Below, piece by piece: positions 1 to 40,117 of a stretch of DNA of 64,000 bases. The stretch is from the NCBI GenBank assembly GCA_963920575.1, contig OY986965.1, positions 3,905,072-3,969,071 on the forward strand, in the 5' to 3' direction. Under the pieces are notes generated by a model. That model saw nothing but the letters and a program-made list of their open reading frames with translations, ran no database searches and was not told the origin of the DNA. This stretch comes from Narthecium ossifragum. Lineage: Eukaryota > Streptophyta > Magnoliopsida > Dioscoreales > Nartheciaceae. Made by a program: the position numbers and the translations under genes. Each line of letters starts with the position of its first letter. Within the stretch, counting starts at the first letter, position 1.

Positions 1-2766
1 GCTTACATTCAGGAGCATGTTTCTACTGATGCGAGCGGTGTAGGAGCTATAATTACTCACGACTACACTCTGGAATTCACGACCAGTACGGTATGTTGTT
101 TAATCGCTATATCTTGCCGGACGACAACTAGGTCTAAACTTCATTAACATAATTCTTATTGTTTGATTATAGATATTTCAAAGTCGACAAGCACTTGTCC
201 AATGGGTACAGACAGTTGGGAGGCAGAATGGGCTGGTGATTGTGACAAAGAATTCAGAGGCCGGGGGTGTGGTAGAAAGCCGAGGATTACCTTGGCATGT
301 GAGCATAGTGGAGAGTATCGGAAAACTGTGAAGAAAGATGATAGCGGGAAGAAAAAATTTGCCAATCGAAAGAAAAAATCCGTCGACTCCGGGACGAAGA
401 AGTGTGGATGTCCTTTCAAGCTTCAGGGTGTGAAGCTTGTATCTGATGATGATTGGATGCTAAGAGTTATTTGCGGAGTCCACAATCACTCCCATGCGGA
501 TCACCTCGAGGGTCACTCGTTCGCGAGAAGATTATCTGCTGAACAAAATGATATGGTGGTTACGATGTCAGCAAACCTAATGAAGCCACGGCAAATCCTG
601 AACACTATAAAGCAACAAGATCCTGAAAACGTATCCACCATGAAGACCATCTACAATGTACGCCAAAGGAATAGGGTGATTGAAAAGGCTGGGAGATCAG
701 AGATGCAGCAACTATTGAAGCATCTAAATGAGTTTGGATACGTTGAGTATCATACGGTTCGAGAAGACACAAACGCTATGAGGGACCTATTCTGGGCACA
801 CCCTGTGTCAATTGATTTAGTCCGTGCATTTCCCGAGGTGTTGATTATGGATTGCACCTACAAGACCAATAGATACCGACTTCCACTGTTAGAGATTGTT
901 GGCGTCACGTCGACGAGTATGACATTCGCCGCAGCTTTTGCCTACATGGAGTGTGAGAAGGAGGACAGGTACACATGGGCTTTGAAAATATTAAGGACAT
1001 TGTTGGAAGGATGCCCAATGCCACGCGTTGTGGTGACAGACCGAGAACTGGCTTTGATGAACGCTATCAGCTCGGTCTTTTCGGAGTCCAAAAGCAAGCT
1101 ATGTAGATGGCATATCCAAAAGAACGTAGAGCTCAGCTGCAAACACATTTTCGAAACTGCAGATAAAGCCGACTTGTTTATGACAATGTGAAAATTGGTT
1201 GTAACTGCATCTACCGAGGAGGAGTACAAGAAACACTTGGAGACACTAGAGACATCTTTTTGCGGTTACCCAGCAGCTTCTAAATATGTTCGGGAATCGT
1301 GGCTGGATGGCTTCAAAGAACTGTTCGTCAGTGCTTGGACTGACGAATATATGCATTTTGGCAATCACACTACAAACAGGGTAGAGAGTGCACATGCCAA
1401 GCTAAAGAGGCATCTTGGGGCATCCAGCTGCAGTTTTGACACATCGTGGGCTACTATTCACTCCCTGCTTGAGCTGCAACACTGTGATATCAAAGCCTCC
1501 TTTGAGAAGAGCAAATACATTGTGCATCACAGTTTCAAGCCAGCTATCTTCAAAGAGCTGCGAGGCTTCATTTCAAAGAGTGCTCTTTTAATTGTTCAAA
1601 AAGAATCTGAGAGAGCCAATGAGATCGGTGCGGATAAGTTCGCATGTGGTTGTACAGTCCGACGCACACATGGCTTGCCATGTGCCCATGAGATCGCCAA
1701 CTACAAGCTTGATTGCCGCCCCATACCCCTAGAATGCATACATCACCATTGGCGGAAGCTTGACTTGTCAGCTACACTAGCCAATGAAATCCCAAAACTT
1801 AAGTGCCAAAATGCTCTAGAACTCTTGGAAAACAAATTTCTAGCTCAGAATGAGGCAGGAAGAATGCATATGCTGAGGAAAATGTATGAGCTAGCAGAAC
1901 CGCAGTCTAGTTATGTTCTTGAGCCAGAGGTGAAGTTGAGGACCCGCGGTCGACCAAGCGCTAAGGAGAAGAAGTTGATGCTCTCAACACAACGCGACCC
2001 ATCCGCCTTTGAGTATGCACCTTCGTTCAAGGACAGTAACTCACTAGAAGAAACTCCTCTACATGTTAGTCCCATATCTTGCATGAAACTAGAGAAGCCT
2101 GATATAGTAAAAAAAAAGCGTCCAAAGGAGAGAGTGCTAAGGGCTCGGACAGCCGCTCCGCTGGGCTATCTTGGCGAGTTTCCAGAAGGGTTGACAAAAT
2201 ATATTAAGCATGTTAAGGATGTTGCATCAGATGGTAATTGCGGCTTTAGAGCGATAGCCGGGCTATTGGGCTACGGCGAGGACAACTGGTCCCAAGTGAG
2301 GAACGATCTTATCAATGAGTTGCGTGATCACTTCGAGGGCTACCTTAAGTTGTATGGGAATGAAAAGCGTGTTCACGAGCTTATGTACTCATTGTCGTTT
2401 CTCGAAGACAACCCTCTACCCGATCGGTGGATGACCATGCCGGACATGGGTTATCTTATTGCATCACGATACTCGGTTGTCCTACTTCACATCTCCAGAA
2501 GACAATGCGTGACCTTACTGCCACTTTAGACAGCAGCGCCCCCGAAACCGGCACGGAGGATCATCGCGATCGGGTTCGTAAACGGAAATCACTTTGTTCA
2601 ACTACACATGCAGCCTGGATGTCCAATGCCACCAGTAGTCAGCAGCTGGGCTCGATATCGAGATGCTTGTGCCATTGGATGGGATTCCTATCACGATGAG
2701 ATAGAAAAATTTGGGTTAATCGTGTCATCAGATGTTGCTACAACGGACACTATAGACCTTGAATGA
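1..2766 (+). pseudogene. MULE transposase with C-terminal OTU domain (MULE-1, disrupted)
   Basis: Exon material at 1-90, an intron at 91-172 (GT...AG), then one long exon to the stop at 2764-2766. Domains in order: FAR1/WRKY-GCM1-like zinc-binding N-terminus (ACEHSGEY, CGCPFK, HNHSH); MULE transposase core with DCTYKTN, VVTDREL and NRVESAH, which fit the catalytic D, D, E, plus CRWH; SWIM zinc finger (CGC...CAHE); OTU domain with DGNCGFRAI and, after a break, NGNHF supplying the family's Cys and His. Lesions: a 1-nt frameshift near 270 relative to MULE-2, an in-frame TGA at 1189-1191 where Trp is expected, and an in-frame TAG at 2527-2529 inside the OTU domain. The 94-bp intron of MULE-2 is absent here. 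The product would cut and rejoin element ends in the nucleus; as it stands the gene is dead. Confidence 0.88.
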
Positions 2767-2894
2767 AAATTTAGGTATTAATGTCTTATATGATTTTCAA
2801 TATTAATATCTTGTCTGGTTGTAAACATTGTGTTGCAAACATTGTATGAGTATTCTGTATGGTTGTAAACATTGTGTTGCAAAGGGTTGCTTCA

Positions 2895-3520
2895 TACTCT
2901 GTTTTTTTTATCAAGTACGCAACTATCGGTACCCAAGTACCGATAATAACCAAGACACATATCGGTACCATACTACCGGATGTATACCCGATACTATCGG
3001 TAATTAGATACCGTTACAAAGCCAATCAAGTAAAGCAAACACTGTTTCGGTACTCACACTTCCGAACAGTGAAGCATTTTATCGGTACTATAATACCGAT
3101 AACACGCAGCTTACGCCTGCCTTTGATTCCATGTTGGATCGGTAGCATAGTACCGACAAAAGGCTTCACTGTTCGGAAGCGTGAGTACCAGACATTGTTT
3201 GTTTTACTTGATTGGCTTTGTTTCGGTATCTCACTCTTCCGAACAATGAAGCCTTTTGTCGGTACTATACTACCGATCCAACATGGAATCAAAGGCAGGC
3301 GTAAGCCGCGTGTTATCGGTAGTATTGTACCGATAAAATGCTTCACTGTTCGGAAGTGTGAGTACCGAAACAATGTTTGTTTTACTTGATTGGCTTTGTA
3401 ACGGTATCTAATTACCGATAGTGTCAGGTATACATCCGGTAGTATGGTACCGATATGTGTCTTGGTTATTATCGGTACTTGGGTACCGATAGTTGCGTAC
3501 TTGATAAAAAAAAAAGAGTA
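2895..3520. repeat. 626-bp palindrome built of nested TCGGTA/TACCGA hairpins
   Basis: The arm at 2895-3189 pairs with the arm at 3225-3520 around a loop of about 35 bp. Each arm contains small palindromes such as TATCGGTACC...GGTACCGATA, and a second-level inversion around AAGCCAATCAAG / CTTGATTGGCTT. It fills the spacer between the 3' ends of the transposase and PMD genes of MULE-1. The matching spacer in MULE-2 (48185-48725) holds many short hairpins but no large palindrome. Confidence 0.92.
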
Positions 3521-5114
3521 TTTGGGAGGGAGGTTTAATTCTACATTATAAACACATCCATACATTGATAACACGTCTATACATTGGAAACACGTCCATA
3601 CGTTGGATCCAATTAAGTTCATACATTGGAAACACATTCATACTATCAATATACATGCTATTCTCTAGTTCGTTGTTTAGATCTTCTCTCGTAGGCGCGC
3701 TCCGTGTCAGTCTCACCGCGGGCTATTCTTTGAGCCCGCGCCCACCTACTCCTATGGTCGTCAATGGTCAGGGTATCCATGTGCGCCACGGTGTCGTCGC
3801 TGATCGTGACAATCCTATCATACTGAATTTCAAGAATTCGAAACAAATTAGACATAGTATTATACGCTAGTATTTCATTTCCATTTGGAATTTCTAAAAT
3901 TTACCTTCGCCGGTAGATAATCATCTGCATGTGTAGCCTGGAAAGTCCTCCGCTCTGGGTTTATGACCTTCACATGAGATATGAATCGATACCAGTCATA
4001 ATACCCATCCACACAGTCATACCCACGGACAACATACTCGCCCGTCCGGCATAGAACAGTGCAGTGGCTTGGCCAATCAGCCCAGAACCGCGGCTCATAG
4101 TGGAAGGCCCTCTTGTACCCCCGGGCAGTCTCCTTGGCTCCCATGTGGAAGTGGGTTGGCCTTAGTGGGGCGGCGGGAATGGTCTGTATGATCCCGAATT
4201 GCCGAAGCACCCGATCAGGATGGTACGGCTTGACGTGCTCCCCGCTGCTTATGGTGCCGAGGAAAAAGCTAATATCATCACGAGAGAAGGGGCCTCCTCT
4301 ATGTCTGACGTATGGGTCCCACACAACCTGCAACCATACTCATAATAAGGGAATCAATATTTCATCACTACTGAATATATTACATAATTCAACTCGGAGG
4401 CAGACAAAGATTGCAACTCACTTGATGTCTACTCAGGGAATCAATCTGTGCGCGCCATTGTAGCAGAGCCATTTCCGGATCCTGACCTGGATCTTTGTGA
4501 TCCAGCCACGCAAGAGCAGTCGGCGCGTCAACCGTGTATTCTGGGTCGGTCTGTGCCTTTATGATTACCGGGAGGTGATCATATATCCATGCCTGCATTG
4601 ATTAAAAAAATGTGGTTCAGTCACAATTATTGGTATTATATCACAAAGCATATGTTTTAAAACTACGTACCTCCACCAGAGTCAAGTATCCGCCAATTGC
4701 CCTTGTCCCCCATCGACTGGCACTCCACGCATACTCACACACGGTATCCAAGTCCGTGAGGGCAGAAAGGCAGGACACGTGAACCTTCGACCCCGACTTG
4801 TCGCAAAAAAGGGTGCAACCTAACAGATACTGTGAGGGCCCGTCCCTCAGACCTGACTCGACCACGTGGGTCGAGAGCCGGTTTCCTGTTGGTTTGGTTC
4901 CGCGTCGGGCACGATCGGGCAATCGTGTGGCGGTTTTGGACCCTGGGGGCATTTTGGTAAATATACCCTCTGGTGGTCGGTTTCACACCCGCGTTCCACA
5001 CACTGACTTTGATTAATGTATGTGTTTGATTAGATTCCCTAGGGTGCGTCCGACCGGAGGATCGGAGCTCGATCGGGAGAGATCGATTTGGACGGCTGAG
5101 ATAGATTTGGAATG

Positions 5115-5205
5115 TCTATATAAGCCAAGTCCCTTTCTCTCTTTCCCTCTCTCCTCCTTCACCTGTCGTTTTCTCCTTCTCTCTCTCATTCGGCTGAGCT
5201 AGGGT
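5115..5205 (+). promoter_or_regulatory. Putative LTR core promoter
   Basis: TATATAA at 5117-5123 is followed about 15-80 bp downstream by a CT-rich tract (CTCTCTTTCCCTCTCTCC type) resembling plant leader sequence. This is consistent with the U3/R boundary of the LTR. The start site is inferred, not seen. Confidence 0.5.
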
Positions 5206-5649
5206 TTGGGGTCTTGGGCTTCGGATCGCGGATCTTGTCGGCTTGACCAGCGGGACGCGTGGAGGAGCTACACTACTTGCTCAAGTAGGTGTTTCTACCT
5301 CGATCCTTGGATCGGGTTATCCTAGGATAGGTTTTATGTGCTTTCGTTGTAGGAATACAAGTTAGAATGGTTTGTAACTCTTTGTATGTGTAGAGTAACT
5401 CTTTTCCTGTATTCCTACGTTGAGATTTTAGTATTTGAACGGTTAGTTTCCGTATTATCGCCGTTTTGTCGGTTTTTGTCCATTTGGACCTAGATAGGAG
5501 ATTTAACCGTCAAAATCTAGATTTCTTCATTCCATTAGCTTTCTCATTGCTAAATACACTTGCTTGCAAAATCTCATTTAATTCCAACATGATTTGATAC
5601 TTGAAATCCAAAGAAATGGATTTCCGACACTGTTCTGATGAACTGTGCC

Positions 5650-6015
5650 AAGAGCTCGACGGTCGATCGGTGCATCGACCGTCACCAGTTGTTTTACACC
5701 TTCTGGGCCTGGCGGTCGACCGTCGCATCGACCGTCAGGCTCTGTCGGGATTTTAGCCTCCCACGGTCGATGGGTCGATCGACCGTGGGTCCTTTCTCTT
5801 TTTTTATCCCGCCTCACGGTCGACCGTCGGATCGACCGTCACATCGTCCGTGAGGCTCTGTCCCGTTTTGGGCTCTCAATGGTTCGATGGGCCGATCGAC
5901 CGTCGCCCATGAGGTTTTCTTCGTTTTGGCCTCACGGTTGATCGGTGGATCGACCGTGACATCGTCCGTGGTCTCACGGTCGATCCCCGGATCGACCGTG
6001 GCATCGTCCGTGACC
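5650..6015. repeat. Tandem palindromic GGTCGAT/ATCGACC units inside the LTR
   Basis: At least six units resemble ACGGTCGA...TCGACCGT, each a short dyad, separated by spacers such as AGGCTCTGTC and repeating roughly every 55-70 bp. They lie in the LTR downstream of the putative promoter. The dyads are CpG-rich and self-complementary, and are different from the TCGGTA hairpins of the MULEs. Confidence 0.75.
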
Positions 6016-8099
6016 ACTTGGACTTGGTTTTCTGGCTTTTCTTTGGTGGATTTGATTTGGAATTAGTATCTAAACATGTTGGGAAGTATGTAGGGGGATT
6101 TGATGAGGTTTTCAAAGGATTTTCATCGGGTTTGAGAATCGATTCGAATAACTCTCTTTTCGGGTAAATCTAAGGTTTCACTTGCATTTAATACATGTTT
6201 GTTGTAGTTAAATGCTTAATTGATTGCTTAGCCATTAACTAGCTATGAGTGCTAGTTAATGAGGAATTGTGGAATCTTAGCCTCTTGCCGGCGAGTGTCG
6301 AGGGCTATTGTATATCTGTTGAACGTGTAACTGTTGATGTGGTATGTAGAGACATCTAGGATAGATGTTTGCCTAGACTCATGCATTGTATGCATTAGAG
6401 GCATTTGAGGTTAGGCGGGCGATGGTTTGGGTCGCTGATCCGAGGCTCTCGGGTAGCTCGGATCTAGCCTTAGGGCCGTGGCTGGGTAGTCAGGAGTAGG
6501 GTGTGATTGTATGATCAAGTCTCTTGTGATAGAGGATTGCGATAGTTGACTTGGATCGGTTTTTGAGGTTTAGAGGTCGTGTTGTCTTCCAAAGCCGAGT
6601 GCTAAGGATGGATGTTGATGTGTTCCCGATGTGGTTCCCCAAGGCTTGGTACTCCAGCTTGGGTAAGGGTGATCTTGTATGTTACTGTTCCTTGGCCTCC
6701 TGGTAACTTGTTCAGGAGAGAGGTTTCATGACAAGAGCCCTTGGGACATCAACTGGGTTATGGGACTCGTGGCATCCGTTAGACTAGGCTGGGAGACAAC
6801 ACTGTTAGTGTTTTCCTCATTTCAGTGTGCCGTAGAGTAGAACCCTACTGAGCTTATTGCTCACTCCTACCCGGGCTGCGTTTGTAGGTGCAGGAGGCAG
6901 TTCATCGTCCGTGGAGCCGGCAGGATCAGCCTTTGGCGGCGCGAGTACATCCAGGGGCGCTTGAGGTTGCTGGAGGATGATCTGTTGTACATTTTGGATA
7001 TTTATATATGTTGTTGTAAACTCTTTTGAGGACTTTTGGGATGTTGTATAAATCTGTATTTTTGGAACTTGAAATTGTACAACTTGATGATATATTGTAA
7101 TTGAATCTGTTAGCCTCTGGAATACAATTGTTTAAATTATCCGTCTTTTCCGCTTTGTATCGCGCCGATTTGAAGATGAATAGTGATAGGACCCTCACGC
7201 CCCGTCTTGGATGGGTTTTCTGGGTCGGGGTGTGACAGATACATAATCTATGCCTTGACAAAGCACTCCAGGCCGACCTTGCGGAGAGTGCACTCTCTCC
7301 TCAGCCAGGTCATACTGACTGACAGCCCTCTCCCATCCAACTGGCTCGTGGCCTCTGCTTCACTGACTCCCAAATGAACCTTCATAAGCGCTTTCAGCTG
7401 GGAGACTTTCAGCTTGCACTCTTCAAGCGGCCTACCGGCGACGGGGATGCCCAGTATACGGCTGACGCCACCTAAAGTGATCGTCATCTCTCCACAGGGC
7501 AGGTGGAACGTGTTCGTCTCCGGGTGCCACCTCTCGACGAACGCCGACACTAGGGCACTGTTGATAGTCTTGTAAGAACACACCGTCAGATTTGCTAGAC
7601 CGGTGGCCTCCACGACATTCTTAAAGTCTTGTCGTTCGATGCCGTCCCATTTCGAAGTGGACAGCCCATGTGCATAAATTTTTAGTGGCCCACACTCCTA
7701 CGTTGAGAAGGGGAAAAGTGAGCAGACTTTGATATAAACACGGCATGATATAAAAAAAAAACTCAGCCTTTTTTTACCGCTCCAGCCCATATCCGATATG
7801 CCACGTGTGTTTTGAACTCCGTCAAAACCGACCGGTCAACAGGCCCACCAGGGATGGGTGCCTCGTCGTCAGACACCTCTTCCTCTTCACCAGGGCCAGC
7901 AACCATCAAGGCATCCTCTGGGATCTTCTCTGGAATCTCCTTAGGTACCACTCTCCTCCTCCTAGCTGAGGCCGTCGACCGGTCAACGCGGGTCGATGAA
8001 GATGTCGAGGCCGTCGAAGATGAAGAGGCTCCGGCGGGTGCTTTTCCCCTTGGACGAACCATTTAACTGTTTTGAAAAAGAAATGCAAAGATTAGTAGA

Positions 8100-8350
8100 G
8101 TGTTTCGGTATCCATATACCGGCAATTAAACGTTATTAACGGTACCTAAGTACCGGTAATAAAGCATACATATCGGTAGTAAGTTACCGATAGTGTACAA
8201 TAGATATTGGTACATTGATACCGAACAAGGTCTTTTCCATACAGCAACAAACGCATTGATCGGTACCTATGTACCGATCAACAATCCTATCATATCGGTG
8301 ACTATGTACCGATATTATAGAGAATCATTCGGTTGTCTTGTACCGATTGA
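8100..8350. repeat. TCGGTA/TACCGA hairpin array upstream of MULE-1 PMD gene
   Basis: The array has successive short dyads such as GGTACCTAAGTACC, TATCGGTAGTAAGTTACCGATA, ATCGGTACCTATGTACCGAT and CGGTGACTATGTACCGAT. It lies just 5' of the PMD start at 8062, the position that also carries hairpins in MULE-2 (50965-51400). From 8500 to 8760 the element is purine-rich with no gene. Confidence 0.8.
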
Positions 8351-8920
8351 TACGTATAAAACTGAAAGGTCGGAACCCATTGGAAAAATTTGAAAACCTT
8401 GGAAAAAAACGCATTCGGAGAACAATGCTGCAAAACCAATGCTATATATGCAAAGAAAATGCATTTCATGCAACAAGAAATGAAAAACTCACTTGTCCCC
8501 TCACCTCACTCGACGGTTCTCACTCGACGGACTCGACGGAGGCGTGGGTAGCTCGCCGGCGAGGCTCTGCCACGGGTGTAGGGAGGCTGACAACGTTTGA
8601 GAGAGGGCGTTGGGAAGGTGGAGGGAGATGGTCGGGAGAGTGAAGAGAGGGAGAGACTTCGGTAGAAGAGGGAGGAATGAAGTCTCGGTAGAAGAGGGGA
8701 AGAAGGTAGGGGCTGGAGTGGGGTGAGGGGTAGTGTAGGTATTTTGGGTTTTGTTTAGGGTTTAGGGTTTAATGTGGTGTGGGGTTTGAGGGTAGTTTAG
8801 GTAAGTACATTTATTTTGTGTGGTGTGTTGAGTGAAACCTGGGATTTTCAAACTTGGGCTGGAGTGTGTAGAGTAAATGTGGTGTGTTAAATCGAAACGA
8901 TGATGTGGATAGCCGTACCC

Positions 8921-10180
8921 TTTAAAAAAATGATACGATGTAATTAGCAATTGATGCTGTGCAGATAGAATGACCCAATAAAAAACAAAGGGCACCACTA
9001 ACCATGTCGATTTTGGTCACCGAGAAGTATGTCCGGTCATGATCCATATATTCTGCATACGAAAATCTGACTCTCTCTTCCTTCCAATATTATTATAAGG
9101 AGTTGGTTGGTCCAAAGTGATGATCTCACTCTGACTCCTGCCAAGAAATATATAATGACATCCTTCGCCTTGCTCAAGAAACACACTGTATCAAGATGGA
9201 ATTATTTATATAAGATAAATTACAGTATTGAATCACGTGGTTGGTGTCAAGTTTCATTTGAAGACTTGTAATTTTAAAACTTTCAAATAAAATTTCAAAT
9301 AAGATTTTGACGTTTGAATTTCATTTCAAATTAGGTTCTAAACGTCGACACTGTTTGTGAGTTGATAACAAATGAGTAACGTGACATCATGTGATCATTA
9401 AAATACAAAAAGTCAATTATAATTTTTGACCATGTGGTTTGGATCAAGGTTCATTTAAAAACATGTGGTTTGGATCAAGTTTCATTTAAAGTCTTGTGGT
9501 TTGGATCACGTGATATCATATGACTAATTTGCTGTCAACCCACAAAATAGTGTCGGCCATAATATCTTATTTGAAACAAAATCTAAATGTTAGGACTTTT
9601 TTAAAAGTTTTGAAACTATATGGTCTTAAACAAAATTTGATCCAAATCATAAGTCCTAACAACCGTAATCTACCCTTTATACAATCTAACAACAATGTAC
9701 TATGTAAGGGTTCCATGCAATTCCTATTTTAAATCCATGCACTTGTTTGAGATGAAGATGAGAAAAATTATAGCCACACAACAGTGTTGAAGAGATATTG
9801 TCAACAAAAAGTTGAAAAAAAATAATCGGATGATGACACGAGTTTTGGCAATGGCAAAGATCTTTGTGGAGAATGTATGTGGTAGATAGAGCCATGTGAC
9901 TATGTGAGTATGTTGAGTCTCCGAATTCGAATCGGCTCGGTCTAGCTGGGTCGAGTTTTGGTAATGGCAAAGATCTTTGTGGATAACGTGATGCTAGATA
10001 TAGACATCTGAATTCGAACCGGCTCGGTCTACCTAGGTCGCCTCGTTCTGACTCGGTCAATTAGATGATCACAGTCTGATTTTGTTATTGTCTTTATGGA
10101 GAGAGAGCGTTGATTTGTGTACGTGATCTAAACCATGTACATAACACACGCGGTCTAATCGGTAGTGGGATATTTCTAAA
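8921..10180. other. AT-rich intergenic sequence, no gene recognised
   Basis: No convincing coding region. There is an imperfect direct duplication of about 115 bp: the phrase GGCAAAGATCTTTGTGGA occurs near 9855 and 9965, each followed or preceded by a GAATTCGAA-CGGCTCGGTCTA block. A fragment of a foldback-element left end (GTTGATTTGTGTACGTG) sits at ~10103-10172, beside the complete copy that follows. Confidence 0.6.
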
Positions 10181-10523
10181 AAGAGCGATGATTATGTGTA
10201 CGTGGTCTAAACCATGTACATAACACATACGGTCTAATTGATAGTGATATACCGATTAATTAATCTAGTCTATCGTTACCTCACTACCGATGAAATAGAT
10301 CAATCAATTGGTACCTCATTACCGATAGAATAGATTAATCAATCGGTACTTCACTACCGATTGCATGTACCGATGATTAGATCGGTGGTGAGGTACTGAT
10401 TGGTTGATCTAATCTATCGATACCTCACTACTGATGAAATAGTTCAATCAATCGGTACCTCACTACCGATTAAATAGCATGTGCATTACACATACCACGT
10501 GATCATGTAAACAAAATTTTATT
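10181..10523. mobile_element. Foldback MITE with ATCGGTA hairpins (copy 1)
   Basis: The ends are AGAGCGATGATTATGTGTACGTGG and, inverted, a related CACGTGATCATGTAAAC block. The inside is an array of ATCGGTA...TACCGAT dyads (TCGGTACCTCACTACCGAT type). Flanks TTTCTAAA (10173-10180) and CTTCTAAA (10524-10531) match at 7 of 8 positions and are the probable target duplication. It belongs to the same family as 36327-36608 and 42325-42702. Confidence 0.65.
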
Positions 10524-10648
10524 CTTCTAAAGATTACATTCAGTGAGAGCTTTTGCACCATGTCAGCTCGTGGAAACTCCTACTTAGCTAGTGAATGACA
10601 GGAGCAACTTCGCATGATTTGGCACACATCAACAACGTGCTGCTAAAA

Positions 10649-11193
10649 TTAGCAAGAGTTTGAAATCAATTCATCTCCATTAGAGTTTTTTTTTCTTCAA
10701 AAATTCATTTTATGTAATCCTTTTGGAATCAAAACATGATGTGGAAAATCATACGATAAGAATTTTAAAATATTGACGTGTTATTTAATGAATGTCAATT
10801 TCTTTATAATTTTAGAATAAATATTTGTGTACATGGGCACGTGATATGTGCATTATACATGTTCTTAAATAGATAGTGAGATACCGATTGGTTTATCTAG
10901 TTCATCGGTAGAATAATACCAATGGACTAGATCAATTGATCGATATATACATACCGATACGATCATTAATACATTCAATCGGTAGCTATACACCGATCAA
11001 TTCAAGAGTTTGAAATCAATTCTTCTCCGTCCGAGATTTTGTCAAAAAATCATTTTATTTAATCTTTTTTGAATCAAAATATAATTAATGATGTGGAAAA
11101 TCATATGATAAGAATTTTAAAATACTGACGTGTCATTTAACGAATGCTGATTTTTTATAATTTTAAAATAAAAATTTATGTACATGATCAATT
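10649..11193. repeat. ~195-bp direct repeats flanking a hairpin-rich foldback relic
   Basis: The block beginning CAAGAGTTTGAAATCAATTC near 10649 recurs near 11003, and both copies run through GATGTGGAAAATCATA and ATAAGAATTTTAAAATA to about 10842 and 11193. The DNA between them (10843-11002) holds a fourth foldback-type segment with GTGTACATGGGCACGTG and ATCGGTA dyads. This could be a segmental duplication around an insertion, or two copies of a longer unit. Confidence 0.6.
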
Positions 11194-11229
11194 GATTGGT
11201 ATATCTGGTATCTCAATTTCAATTGGAGG

Positions 11230-12214
11230 TCAGATGCGATCCACATAATCTGGCCGTGTTCACGTATCGCGACTCGTAATTTTATATCCCAGCAGTCGTT
11301 GTCCTCGTCTGTCGTTGGGGTGTTGATCTTTTAACCACTGTTCTCAAAAAAATATTCCCACTTTAGCCCCTCCGAGGAGCTCCGATTTCAACTCTCCTGT
11401 CTCCCCCCCTACCGTAAGCCATGACGCTTGAATCGTCGCCCTTTTCCGGATTCCATGAGAGTAGGAATGCGAACCTCTGAACTCAGAGCAGCTGAGATCC
11501 TAGGCTTTCGAATCCATCTCGTGTGGTGGTAGTCTCCATCCCTCTGTCTCTGTGTCTACTTCCGTATCGATTTCGATTCTTGTCGTTCTTTTTTTCGAAA
11601 GGTTTCTTTTCGGTGGCTGGATTCGGTTCTTGGTTGCGTTTCTTGGGTTTTTTTCGTCGAGAGAGGGTTAGAGTCGAGGTTTAAGTGGCATCGTAGTGGT
11701 TTTGATCTTGGAGGGAGGTTTGGAGGTACCGGCTCGGTTCTTGGTCAATGTTTTCAAAGAAATGGTGGAGTCTTGGTTTGGTAGTTGGGCTTTGGTTATT
11801 TCTCACGACATTAATGTCCTTTTTCCCTGGATTCTTGAGGATTAGGATTGGTTTTGGTTTATTGGATGGCTTTTTAGTTCTTTTTTCGTTTGATTTTTAT
11901 GCGTGGTTTGTTTGATTTTATGTTCTTGTCCATTTTCATAGATTATTCTGTTCGAGTTAACGTTCGTGGCCTTTTTCTCTTTTCGCTTGATGGGCTCTTG
12001 GGATTTGATCCTAATATATCAATACATATCTCCATCTCTAATTACTGATATGCCTTGCGGAGGTAATTACTGGTATTTACTTTCTTCTTCCTTTTTTTTT
12101 CTTCCCCGCTTTACAGTTCTCAAGGTTATTCGGCTGTGAAGAATCTTCGTCAGTGATGCTATGTGAAGTGGAATGAATTGTTAGAGGATTGGTTCTAGCT
12201 CAATTTTCGCAGAA
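11230..12214 (+). promoter_or_regulatory. Upstream region and 5' leader of ABCC copy A, with leader intron and uORF
   Basis: The sequence from about 11390 resembles the 5' leader of copy B (near 54060). Both contain GCCATGACG, which opens a short upstream ORF; here it has 19 codons and stops in the leader. A leader intron likely ends at TTCTAG (12198), because copy B has the matching acceptor TTGTAG at 54921, each followed by CTCAA and then the start ATG. The donor is less certain. The promoter itself is not resolved. Confidence 0.5.

Positions 12215-40117
<27,903 letters not shown>

Larger units (their letters stand above)
4831..7237 (+). mobile_element. Solo LTR (2407 bp) with GATAC target duplication
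   Basis: The element runs TGTGAGGGCC...GGGGTGTGACA, the canonical TG...CA ends of an LTR. It is flanked by the exact 5-bp duplication GATAC (4826-4830 and 7238-7242) and splits the MULE-1 PMD gene. A TATA-like TATATAA lies at 5117-5123, with a CT-rich likely leader downstream and AT-rich, poly(A)-signal-like sequence near 7010-7110; all of this fits plus-strand transcription. There is no gag-pol and no second LTR, so it looks like the product of recombination between two LTRs. An LTR of 2.4 kb is long, which suggests a Ty3/gypsy origin (inference). Confidence 0.88.
3658..8062 (-). pseudogene. Plant mobile domain (PMD, aminotransferase-like) gene of MULE-1, split by an LTR
   Basis: This is a reverse-strand gene in five coding blocks homologous to the better-preserved gene at 48928-50952: start block ~8062-7768 (MVRPRGKAP...HVAYRIW), PMD core ~7640-7248 continuing at ~4830-4670, then ~4592-4420, ~4330-3900 and ~3855-3658. 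The PMD core shows ALVERWHPETNTF-type and LPCGEMTITL motifs, typical of plant mobile domain proteins; the same domain also occurs in host MAIN/MAIL proteins. The core is cut by the solo LTR at 4831-7237, and an in-frame TAG just before the LTR site (after ...CFVKA) breaks it independently. PMD biochemistry is poorly known, so no enzymatic role is claimed. Confidence 0.8.
1..8920 (+). mobile_element. MULE-1: OTU/PMD-type Mutator-like element, left end outside window
   Basis: This is a two-gene DNA transposon: a forward FAR1-like MULE transposase fused to an OTU protease-like domain, then a convergent plant mobile domain gene on the reverse strand. Gene order, splice sites and protein sequence parallel the complete element at 44143-51772. 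By comparison, roughly 0.85 kb including the left end lies before position 1. The right end is placed near 8920 (reverse complement begins GGGTACGGCTATCC) because that leaves about the same distance after the PMD start as in MULE-2. No target duplication can be checked, so the right border is an inference. Both genes are broken, and a solo LTR at 4831-7237 interrupts the PMD gene. Confidence 0.75.

Noticed and set aside
2859..3637. Two opposite open frames of 176 and 203 codons with similar translations
   Set aside because: They are mirror readings of the same 626-bp palindrome, not genes.
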